From: Acidobacteriaceae bacterium
GTDB taxonomy: Bacteria > Acidobacteriota > Terriglobia > Terriglobales > Acidobacteriaceae
NCBI GenBank assembly: GCA_025462785.1
Contig: JAOAPG010000405.1
Coordinates: 1 to 5,544 of the forward strand
DNA: 5,544 nt
Direction of reading: 5' to 3'
The translations under genes were made by a program, and so were the position numbers. The notes beneath the pieces are model-generated. The model worked only from the letters and a program-made list of their open reading frames with translations. It did no database searches and was not told the origin of the DNA. Below are positions 1 through 5,058 of the stretch, one piece after another. How positions within the stretch are numbered: the first letter of the stretch is position 1; the number at the start of each line of letters is the position of its first letter.

Positions 1-543
1 CCTCCGCTGGCGCGAAACCTGGGTCGTAGCCCTCGTTCCAAGAGTCGGCTTCCAGCTACTAAGGGCGTACGCAATGCAAATCTCATCTGCGATCGTCCAA
101 TCTCCCATGGCCGCCGTCGCGAGCAGATCACCCAGTCCACCGTAAAAAGCCATCGCGGGCACAATCACAATGCCTGCCTCGCGCGCTCGATCTGCATATT
201 GCTCGAAGGTATCCGCGTTGGCCTCTATCTCGGCCGCTACGTCCAAATAAGGAATTTGCGCGCGCAGCGCGGCTTCGATCACTGGCGCGGAGGTTCTGGC
301 GAAGGGTCCGGCGCAATTGATAACTGCTGTTGACCCGACAAGTGCGCGATCGAGCGAGGCTGAGTCATCGACACGCGCGGGCCGTAAGTCGAGTCCGGGA
401 TGCACATCCCCAAGAGCATTCAGCTTATCGGGATCACGCCCGCAGAGAATCGGCGTCCATCCACGTTGGCGTAACTCGGAAACGACAAAGCGCCCGGTGT
501 GGCCATAGGCGCCAAAAACGGTGACACTCTTGTTCGATGTCAC
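1..543 (-). CDS. Saccharopine-dehydrogenase-like NAD(P)-binding reductase, N-terminal part
   Basis: The 181 residues visible form the N-terminal Rossmann domain of a saccharopine dehydrogenase-like reductase; the gene runs off the left edge. The first strand ends in the dinucleotide-binding loop GAYGHTGR (residues 11-18), the pattern of this family and of trans-acting enoyl reductases. INCAGPF (75-81) and YLDVAAE (99-105) match the family's conserved 'NxxGPF' and 'Y(V/L)DxxxE' blocks. The start is GTG at 543, preceded by AAAGGAG at good spacing; no earlier start is plausible because the GTG overlaps the stop of the upstream hydrolase (GTGA, 540-543), a sign of translational coupling. There is no signal peptide, so the product is cytoplasmic, unlike its operon partners. 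Despite the family name, most members do not act on saccharopine. The substrate cannot be told here; reduction of a product made by the hydrolases is only a guess. Family assignment is firm, function is not. Confidence 0.88.
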   Translation of the reverse strand, partial: MTSNKSVTVFGAYGHTGRFVVSELRQRGWTPILCGRDPDKLNALGDVHPGLDLRPARVDDSASLDRALVGSTAVINCAGPFARTSAPVIEAALRAQIPYLDVAAEIEANADTFEQYADRAREAGIVIVPAMAFYGGLGDLLATAAMGDWTIADEICIAYALSSWKPTLGTRATTQVSRQRR

Positions 544-1532
544 CAGAGAACTCCTTTTGTACGCGATTTGTCGTTCCACAGCCGCTCCGCCTCTTCCGCA
601 ATCAGGTCGGGCATTTCTTCGGGGAAGAAGAGATTTGCGCCTTCCACTCTTCTTATGCCGCGCGAGCCTGGGAGAGCGCGGTCGAGCCACTCGGCCCACT
701 TCACACCAAAGAGCACGTCTTTCAGTCCCCAGACCATGCGGGCTGGCCCTTTCCATTGATGGAGGTTCTCGCGTATTGCGACGAGGGAGTTTGTTCCCAT
801 GGAAACGGCGTACTCGTTTACCTGGGATTTCTTGAGTGGCGTTTCAACGAGCGGGCGGAAATAGGTGTCGATGGTTTCGTCTGCAAGGTTTTCGGGATTT
901 GTAAAGGCGAGGCCGCCCATTCCTTGAGGCGACCGGGCGACCTGCTTATCTTTCAATTGAGGAACGATGAATTCGTCCACGAAGGTGCCTTTCTTCGCCT
1001 GTTCAATGAACGGGAGAAACTGTGGCGGAGGGCTGTTTTCGTCTACGTCGCAATTGGTCAACAGTAACGTTCTGACGCGACCAGGATATTTTGCGAGGAG
1101 CAACTGGGCGACCAGTCCACCGCTGTCGTTGGCAATCAGATCCACTGCGTTGATGTGAAGAGAGTCCAACAACATCACTAACATGGTCGCTTGTGTTTCA
1201 GGAGAAATCTTTTGCCCCTTTGGGGTTTGCGTGTATCCCATGCCCATTACGTCGGGGGCGATACAGCGGCGGTATACCTGAAGCCTCTGGAGCGCTCCGC
1301 GCCACTGGAAGCCGTTGAGGGGATATCCGTGGATGAATAGCGCCGCTGGCCCATGACCGCGTTCTACGTAGGCGACACGGCTGAGAGGCAGATCGGCGAA
1401 TCGGCGCGATGCGCGAAAAGCTTTAGCGTCGATTGTTTTTGAGTTTGCCGATTTTGCAAAGGCCACGGTTTGCGACCAGAGCACCCCACCCGGTGCCGCA
1501 AAAGAGCCATACAAAAAGTCTCGGCGTTTCAT
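540..1532 (-). CDS. Alpha/beta-hydrolase with Tat-like leader (dehalogenase/epoxide-hydrolase-like)
   Basis: This 330-residue alpha/beta-fold hydrolase is about 35 residues longer than a bare domain because of an N-terminal leader. KRRDFL (residues 2-7) is a twin-arginine motif, followed by a weakly hydrophobic stretch and a possible cleavage site after AFA (24-26), so export through Tat is likely. HGYP (68-71) is the oxyanion-hole loop. The nucleophile elbow is ANDSGG (134-139); by alignment with dehalogenases and epoxide hydrolases (GxDxGG) the nucleophile would be Asp136. The halide-binding Trp that follows the Asp in haloalkane dehalogenases is Ser137 here. WGLKD (268-272) supplies the acid of the triad. 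The usual catalytic His position (GAGHF) reads GANLF (298-302), so the His is absent. Start ATG at 1532 has CGGAG upstream. The gene is paralogous to the next gene upstream and overlaps the reductase by 4 bp. The fold is certain; the substrate is unknown, and true dehalogenase activity is doubtful. Confidence 0.92.
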   Translation of the reverse strand: MKRRDFLYGSFAAPGGVLWSQTVAFAKSANSKTIDAKAFRASRRFADLPLSRVAYVERGHGPAALFIHGYPLNGFQWRGALQRLQVYRRCIAPDVMGMGYTQTPKGQKISPETQATMLVMLLDSLHINAVDLIANDSGGLVAQLLLAKYPGRVRTLLLTNCDVDENSPPPQFLPFIEQAKKGTFVDEFIVPQLKDKQVARSPQGMGGLAFTNPENLADETIDTYFRPLVETPLKKSQVNEYAVSMGTNSLVAIRENLHQWKGPARMVWGLKDVLFGVKWAEWLDRALPGSRGIRRVEGANLFFPEEMPDLIAEEAERLWNDKSRTKGVLW

Positions 1533-1558
1533 TAACTCTGTCTCCGATCTAGAATCAC

Positions 1559-1584
1559 GGGACCGCGGAGTACATCCGCGGCCC
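1559..1584. promoter_or_regulatory. GC-rich hairpin between the two hydrolase genes
   Basis: CCGCGG (1563-1568) and CCGCGG (1576-1581) pair across a 7-nt loop. The stem extends by GGG/CCC (1559-1561 with 1582-1584) past a bulged A at 1562, giving nine base pairs. It lies in the 90-bp gap between the hydrolases, 27 bp upstream of the start of the second one. There is no U-run on the minus strand, so it is not a classical terminator. An mRNA processing or stability element, or partial attenuation within the operon, fits better. The hairpin is seen directly; the role is inferred. Confidence 0.5.
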
Positions 1585-1622
1585 TTGCGCTATTTCTTGC
1601 TGCGGCGATTTGGCGAAAGCAC

Positions 1623-2705
1623 TCAATGAGTCGCTGACAGCTCGCTTTGCGATGCTTGTTCTTCCACTAGTAACCAGTGTGCACGCAGCTCCTTGTCGAA
1701 TTCTCCCCAGCGTTCTTCCGGGAAAAAGATTCTGGCATCCTTCAATTCGGCACGACGCCGGGTGCCCGGGATGTTGTGCGCAAGCCAGTGCGACCACTTC
1801 ACTGGGAAATACACGTCATCCGTGCCCCAGACGATCAACGTTGGCGCCTTCAACGTTTTTAGCTGTGGCTCAATGGCAAGAGTGTGCTTGTTGTCGAAAG
1901 CTGCGAGGAATCGTTCCAGGTCGTGCGTTCGCTGGGGGTTCTTAACGAACGGACGCAAGTAGGTTTCGATGCTGTCGTCGCTTAGCTGTTCGGGATGCTC
2001 GTAGGCTGGTCCCAAGGCCTGGGGCGATCGATAGACACTCTTGTCCGCCAACATCGCATCGAGCGTTCCGCGTAAGCCTCCACCGGCGGCCATCGCGAGA
2101 AATGGCTTGAAGGCGTCGGGCGGCCAGTTATCGTGGGTGTCACAGTCGGTAAGTGTGAGGCTCCGCACCCGTTCCGGATACAGTGCTGCGAAAATCTGTG
2201 AAATGCCTCCACCGCTGTCATTGCCTACGAGGTCCACCTGATCGATGTTCAAAGCATCGAGAAATTCCTTGAGCATCTTCGCATTGGCGGTGACCGACAC
2301 GTCCTGATTCGGCGCGATTTCGGTGTCGCCGTGCGCCAGCAAGTCCACAGCAATGGAGCGCCTGATATCCGACAAATCCGCTAACTGGTGACGCCACAAA
2401 TGGCTGTTCAGCAAAACTCCGTGAACGAATAACGCAACCGGTCCAGAGCCTTGCTCGACATAGCTGATACGGCCTGACGCGGTCTGCACACTGCGCCGGA
2501 CGGGCAACGATTTGTTTCCAGGTGCCGCCGTCGCACTCAATCCTTGTGTCGAAGTCATTATGTTTTCCTTTCCGTACGCATGTCCCAACACCGCCACGCT
2601 CAGACACCAGCCCGCGATTAGAGCGTTTGTCCTTTGAACTGAGGCGGGCTGGGCTAGCCGACGCCGCAGGCGATGAACGCTCGTAAGTAGTAGATTCAAG
2701 TTCAT
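1623..2705 (-). CDS. Alpha/beta-hydrolase, paralogue of its neighbour, with putative N-terminal leader
   Basis: This is a 360-residue alpha/beta-hydrolase closely related to the next gene. HG (95-96) is the oxyanion loop. GNDSGG (161-166) is the nucleophile elbow, with Asp163 the likely nucleophile by the GxDxGG pattern. WGTDD (293-297) carries the triad acid. Where the catalytic His should lie the sequence reads DARIFF (323-328), so the His is missing as in the neighbour. From ATG 2705 the protein begins with an Arg-rich segment and a hydrophobic stretch (about 29-45), which could be a Sec signal or membrane anchor. That start has AAGGGAGGG upstream, lying inside the end of the cysteine-rich gene 3 bp away, so coupling favours it. 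A second ATG at 2558 (residue 50) also has a good AAGGA site and would give a 311-residue cytoplasmic enzyme starting just before the hydrolase domain. The fold is sure; the start and substrate are open. Confidence 0.9.
   Translation of the reverse strand: MNLNLLLTSVHRLRRRLAQPASVQRTNALIAGWCLSVAVLGHAYGKENIMTSTQGLSATAAPGNKSLPVRRSVQTASGRISYVEQGSGPVALFVHGVLLNSHLWRHQLADLSDIRRSIAVDLLAHGDTEIAPNQDVSVTANAKMLKEFLDALNIDQVDLVGNDSGGGISQIFAALYPERVRSLTLTDCDTHDNWPPDAFKPFLAMAAGGGLRGTLDAMLADKSVYRSPQALGPAYEHPEQLSDDSIETYLRPFVKNPQRTHDLERFLAAFDNKHTLAIEPQLKTLKAPTLIVWGTDDVYFPVKWSHWLAHNIPGTRRRAELKDARIFFPEERWGEFDKELRAHWLLVEEQASQSELSATH
2563..2570 (-). promoter_or_regulatory. Second ribosome binding site for an alternative hydrolase start
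   Basis: On the minus strand AAGGAAAA lies a few bases before ATG 2558 (residue 50 of the long hydrolase form). Starting here would remove the hydrophobic leader and leave a complete hydrolase domain. Two good sites in one gene could give exported and cytoplasmic forms, or the upstream extension could be a leader fused by chance. The site is seen directly; its use is inferred. Confidence 0.45.
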
Positions 2706-2708
2706 AGC

Positions 2709-2855
2709 TCAGCCCTCCCTTGACGAAGAACTGGCTTCCTTCAGCTTCTGGGCGCACGCGTCGCAGCACACTTCGACCGTTTTACCGGCGATTTTGACCT
2801 TGATGGCACCCTCATCCAATTTGCAGTCGCACGCTGCACAAGTTTTCTCGACCAT
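2709..2855 (-). CDS. Small cysteine-rich putative metal-binding protein (48 aa)
   Basis: This 48-residue protein has six cysteines in two clusters: Cys6-x-x-Cys9-x-Cys11 and Cys30-Cys31-x-x-Cys34. The segment between them (about 18-29, KVKIAGKTVEV) looks like a beta-hairpin, and the tail is short and helical/Ser-rich. The layout recalls TRASH/YHS-like treble-clef metal sites, so zinc or another soft metal is the likely ligand; this is inferred from pattern, and I do not know a characterised homologue. There is no signal peptide. ATG 2855 is preceded by GGGAG at about 8 nt. The stop is 3 bp from the start of the first hydrolase, whose Shine-Dalgarno sequence lies within this gene, so the two are translationally coupled and this is the first clear gene of the operon. 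It could be a metal chaperone, a redox partner or a regulator for the hydrolases. It is below common length cut-offs and easily missed. Confidence 0.8.
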   Translation of the reverse strand: MVEKTCAACDCKLDEGAIKVKIAGKTVEVCCDACAQKLKEASSSSREG

Positions 2856-2868
2856 GATTTGTCTCCCA

Positions 2869-3033
2869 CTAGATTTCCCAAAGATCGGGTGAACTCAGTA
2901 GGCCACTGAGGGCTACAGAGCCGCTATCAGGATCTTTAGCAATTTGTTGGAGACCCGCACTACGTGGATGGAGGCGCAAAACCTCGTCCTTGTCCTTCGG
3001 TGAGTAGCAAGTGGATCGTTGCCAAAACCACAC
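2869..3033 (-). other. Unrecognised ORF or gene remnant immediately upstream of the operon
   Basis: An open frame on the minus strand runs from a stop at about 3063 to TAG at 2869-2871, 13 bp before the cysteine-rich gene. A GTG at 3033 would give 54 residues; no Shine-Dalgarno sequence precedes it. The last 30 or so residues (including GLQQIAKDPDSGS and LLSSPDLWEI) have a soluble, protein-like composition and normal codons. I do not recognise the family. It may be the C-terminal remnant of a gene that once headed the operon, or a chance frame. Confidence 0.2.
2894..2910. promoter_or_regulatory. Inverted repeat upstream of the operon, possible operator
   Basis: CTCAGT (2894-2899) and ACTGAG (2905-2910) form a perfect 6-bp inverted repeat around AGGCC. 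It lies about 39 bp upstream of the start of the cysteine-rich gene, the right place for a repressor or activator site. I see no convincing -35/-10 pair around it, so the promoter itself is not placed. It also falls within an open frame that ends at 2869, so coding constraint is an alternative explanation. Confidence 0.35.
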
Positions 3034-3224
3034 GCTGTCCAGAAACGGGCTTGGGGGAGATCAATAGATCAAATGGCGATCTCCTCGAAGCCGACTTCTG
3101 GCCAGCGTCGACGGGGGGTGATCTTGTCCGACAACTCAGAGTGCGCTGACACAGGAGCTGGGGGAATCTGTTCCTTTAAAGCGCTCGGAATCAGTTTTGT
3201 AAGCCGACGCGGACCTCGTCGTGT

Positions 3225-3395
3225 ATGTTGGCACTGAGGAGTAATCTCGATGGATCCGAACAGGCGGGAGGCTTCTTAGCTATCGTTTCAATTATCAGAG
3301 TGCCGCTACCGTGGACCTTGCTAAATATTGTTGTCGGACTACTCTTGTGCGCTCCTTTCAGTCTCGCAGTATGGAAGTGGCAGGAGCTTAGATAA
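3225..3395 (+). other. Possible 56-residue membrane ORF or gene fragment
   Basis: ATG 3225 to TAA 3395 encodes 56 residues with a hydrophobic C-terminal half (LPWTLLNIVVGLLL, then APFSLAVWKW), enough for one or two membrane segments. The 'W..NIVVGLLL..PF' pattern faintly recalls SPW-repeat membrane proteins, but that is weak. ATG 3225 has no ribosome binding site. In contrast, GAGGAG at 3236-3241 is ideally placed for ATG 3250 in another frame, which stops after nine residues (MDPNRREAS). A frameshift between the two frames would rescue a longer membrane protein, so this may be a broken gene. It could also be chance. Confidence 0.25.
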
Positions 3396-3547
3396 CCCTT
3401 CATCGTGCGCTGCCCCCTAGCAATTTTCTCAGTATAGCCGCTCACGATCCCAACAAGGCGACTTGCACTTCCCTGTATGCGATCGGCAGCGTAAGCGTTC
3501 GGCAGTGGCCGTCTGGACAGAGGAGTAAACGAAGGGCATCCTTGCTC

Positions 3548-3591
3548 GTGGACACATAGAGATCGTGTCCACTTAGAGCGGAGATGGACAC
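3548..3591. repeat. Three alternating TGGACAC repeats
   Basis: TGGACAC occurs at 3549-3555, inverted as GTGTCCA at 3565-3571, and again direct at 3585-3591. The first pair extends to a perfect 8-bp inverted repeat (GTGGACAC 3548-3555, GTGTCCAC 3565-3572) with a 9-nt loop. Spacings are 16 and 20 bases. Such an array could be an operator cluster or the end of a lost insertion sequence. No transposase is visible beside it. Confidence 0.4.
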
Positions 3592-3645
3592 TTCCACACA
3601 AGCTACAGAAATCAACCCAGGCAAAGGCCTGGCGGGAACTGCGTT

Positions 3646-3918
3646 TTACAACCTGATGTTTTGTAGCGTGGCATAGGAACCAAAAGGCCGTTGCCTTGGC
3701 GCGTTCCAGCATCCTTTCAGGCGAGGGAGCGGAACACTTCCAAGCTCATTGGAATAGCCGCGATTTCTGGCCGCGGATCGATCGATCCTCTCGTAAGCGG
3801 TATTGCTGTCCGCGATGCGGGCGATGACCTCTTCCGGGACCGCTCTTTCTTTTCTCGGCTTCGTCGTAAAGGACGGTGGATCCTTTAGGTCCCCAAACGG
3901 ATTGATGCGCGTGTTCAT
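3646..3918 (-). pseudogene. Fragment of a plasmid stability/partitioning determinant-like gene
   Basis: The first 39 residues (INPFGDL at 5-11, FTTKPRKE at 17-24, then PEEVIARIADSN) strongly resemble, from memory, the N-terminus of small 'stability/partitioning determinant' proteins encoded beside parA on plasmids of soil bacteria. In those proteins a FPSR-like block and a C-terminal TGRN...NIKA segment follow. Here the sequence after residue 39 matches neither and is probably out of frame or replaced, so I call it a truncated remnant. ATG 3918 overlaps by ATGA the stop of an upstream low-complexity frame, and AGG is the only Shine-Dalgarno-like sequence. No parA is visible. The family call rests on about 35 residues and is moderate to weak. 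A genuine 90-residue unknown protein is the alternative. Confidence 0.4.
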
Positions 3919-3932
3919 GCGGCACCTGCTAC

Positions 3933-3984
3933 TTCATCACGATCAACATCATCATCGCGATCACCACCTCGATCATCATGATCT
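3933..3984. repeat. Low-complexity GATCATC-type tract
   Basis: This is a run of imperfect ATC/GATCA units. On the minus strand it reads as Asp/Arg-rich in one frame (for example DRDDDVDRDE) and as a very hydrophobic 16-residue peptide (MMIEVVIAMMMLIVMK, ending at a TAG) in another. On the plus strand it reads as His-rich. All three frames are open because the repeat lacks stop-prone triplets, so none is good evidence for a gene. Slippage of a short repeat is the simplest origin. Confidence 0.6.
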
Positions 3985-4118
3985 TCCCAGGAGAACTTTT
4001 TTCTGCAATTACGGAATAAGTCAACTGTGCAGGTGTTTTGTTCTATGAGCACCAGCGATATCTCGTAGCTGACCACGAGACGATCCCGCAGTCTCAATGG
4101 GAAAGGAGATCATGACCT

Positions 4119-4154
4119 ATGGAAAATGCAACCCATAAGGGCCCTTGGTATTAA
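4119..4154 (+). other. Ribosome-binding-site-led 11-codon ORF (gene-start stump)
   Basis: AAAGGAG (4102-4108) is followed at good spacing by ATG 4119, which reads only 11 codons (MENATHKGPWY) to TAA 4154. A 10-bp palindrome AAGGGCCCTT (4137-4146) sits inside it. It may be the start of a lost gene or a leader peptide; neither can be shown. Confidence 0.2.
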
Positions 4155-4576
4155 GGGACTGCCGGTGAACGTATTGCAGTGCGCCTTCCCAGCACAGAAA
4201 CAAATGGGGCATATGCGATCGTTGAATCCGTTGCAGCTCCCGGTTGTGCCCGCCAATGCACCTTCGCCGCAATGAAGAGGAGCATTTCGTCGTGCTTGCC
4301 CGTACCTATCGGATCCGTATCGAAGATAAGGGGTTCGACGCTCGGGTCGGTACCAGCATTCTCGAGAAACGAAGCAAGCTCACCGGCCAGGACATTAACG
4401 AAGTTAATTGGCAGCGGGCTCTCAGGCACGGTGAGAGTGTGGTTGAAACCAACGATAGGCTTTTGATGTTTCCTCGACTTCGAGGAGTCACAATTTTCCC
4501 CTGGGTTCGAGAAGTGCGTTTATCAAAGCTGAAGACAAAGAAGATTTTAAACACCAAGACACTACGGCGCTGTTAA
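4151..4576. other. Two long codon-aligned opposite-strand ORFs, not assignable
   Basis: About 425 bp are open on both strands in exactly aligned codons. The minus frame (stop at 4151, GTG at 4429, open further to about 4523) gives a soluble-looking protein of 92 or more residues with the stretches LAGELASFLENAGTD and DEMLLFIAAKVHW. The plus frame (TTG 4244 to TAA 4576, 110 residues) is charged and basic, with HFVVLARTYRIRIEDKG and SKLTGQDINEVNW. Neither has a ribosome binding site and I recognise neither. Codon alignment makes one frame's openness largely explain the other's, so at most one is real, and it may be a remnant. Confidence 0.3.
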
Positions 4577-4615
4577 ACCGACGGGCGTAACCGCAGCCGA
4601 AGATCGAGGAGGACA

Positions 4616-4913
4616 ATGCAGATGTCAATTAAGAATCGTTACGTGTCCTTGCCCATGGCGGCATTGATCAGTGCTACTGATGGCAAGCGCATTTATGTCG
4701 CGATGCTAGACACGGCAACCGGAAACATTCTCTGGAACTTTGCGAAGCGGCGGCTCAGTGATCTATGGCCCTTCCATCGTGGGCGGCACCCTCTATTGGG
4801 GATCCGGTTACCGAAATGTCCCACCAGGAATCGGAAACAACAAAGTGTACGCATTCACTCTTGCCGGCTCGGCACATCGAAGCAGGCCCTCCAACAATCA
4901 AGGCCAGAAATAG
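4616..4913 (+). pseudogene. Broken PQQ beta-propeller (polyvinyl-alcohol-dehydrogenase-like) gene
   Basis: This is the remnant of a quinoprotein-type beta-propeller enzyme, normally a periplasmic PQQ-dependent dehydrogenase of several hundred residues. SATDGKRIYVA is the kind of block found mid-protein in polyvinyl-alcohol-dehydrogenase relatives, and LDTATGNILWNF is a PQQ-repeat strand (A-x-x-G-x-x-x-W). In the first frame the sequence then turns to nonsense. Skipping one base at 4745/4746 restores ASGGSVIYGPSIVGG, YWGSGYRN and GNNKVYAFTLAG, the classic last blades and C-terminus, ending at TAG 4911-4913. So there is a one-base insertion, and the middle of the protein is missing between IYVA and LDTATG. 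The start ATG 4616 keeps an excellent GAGGAGG ribosome binding site. Only about 100 codons remain, so it is non-functional. The family is clear; the precise substrate class is from memory. Confidence 0.8.
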
Positions 4914-5058
4914 TGGCTTCGATTCCGTCGCATCAATGATTGAGCCTCTCAACTAACCCCCGCTCCAGCTGCGGTTGGCTTGCAGGCCCTTTACCGACGC
5001 GTGTGGTCACGAGAGGCTGCACGCGGCATAACTATAAACACCAAAGGAGATTTGACAG
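4914..5058 (+). promoter_or_regulatory. Leader region of the TIGR03118-like gene
   Basis: This stretch has no ORF of note. TATAAA at 5033-5038 lies 20 bp before the downstream ATG and could be a -10 element, but no good -35 box sits 16-18 bp upstream of it. AAAGGAG at about 5043-5049 is the ribosome binding site for ATG 5059. No convincing terminator follows the pseudogene. Confidence 0.3.

Noticed and set aside
537..1067. 176-codon plus-strand ORF opposite the Tat-leader hydrolase
   Set aside because: It lies fully antisense to a well-supported hydrolase gene, has no recognisable motif, and its openness follows from the composition of the opposite strand.
540..1532. Calling the hydrolases true haloalkane dehalogenases
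   Set aside because: The halide-binding Trp after the nucleophile Asp is Ser in both and the catalytic His is missing, so only the fold and a distant relationship are supported.
1610..1945. 111-codon plus-strand ORF
   Set aside because: It is antisense to the upstream hydrolase, rich in Cys, Arg and Pro as shadow frames are, and has no ribosome binding site.
2218..2769. 183-codon minus-strand ORF overlapping the upstream hydrolase and the Cys-rich gene
   Set aside because: It is a frame-shifted shadow: Arg- and Ser-rich, without family motifs, while the two overlapping genes have motifs, ribosome sites and correct coupling.
3191..3712. 173-codon minus-strand ORF in the degenerate region
   Set aside because: Composition is irregular (many Cys, Ser, Arg, His), no domain is visible, no ribosome site precedes it, and a second frame (3442-3624) is equally protein-like. 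I treat the region as unassigned.
3803..4048. Histidine-rich plus-strand ORF that could suggest a metal-binding protein
   Set aside because: The His run comes from the GATCATC low-complexity tract read on the plus strand; the rest has no support and it overlaps the partition-like fragment.
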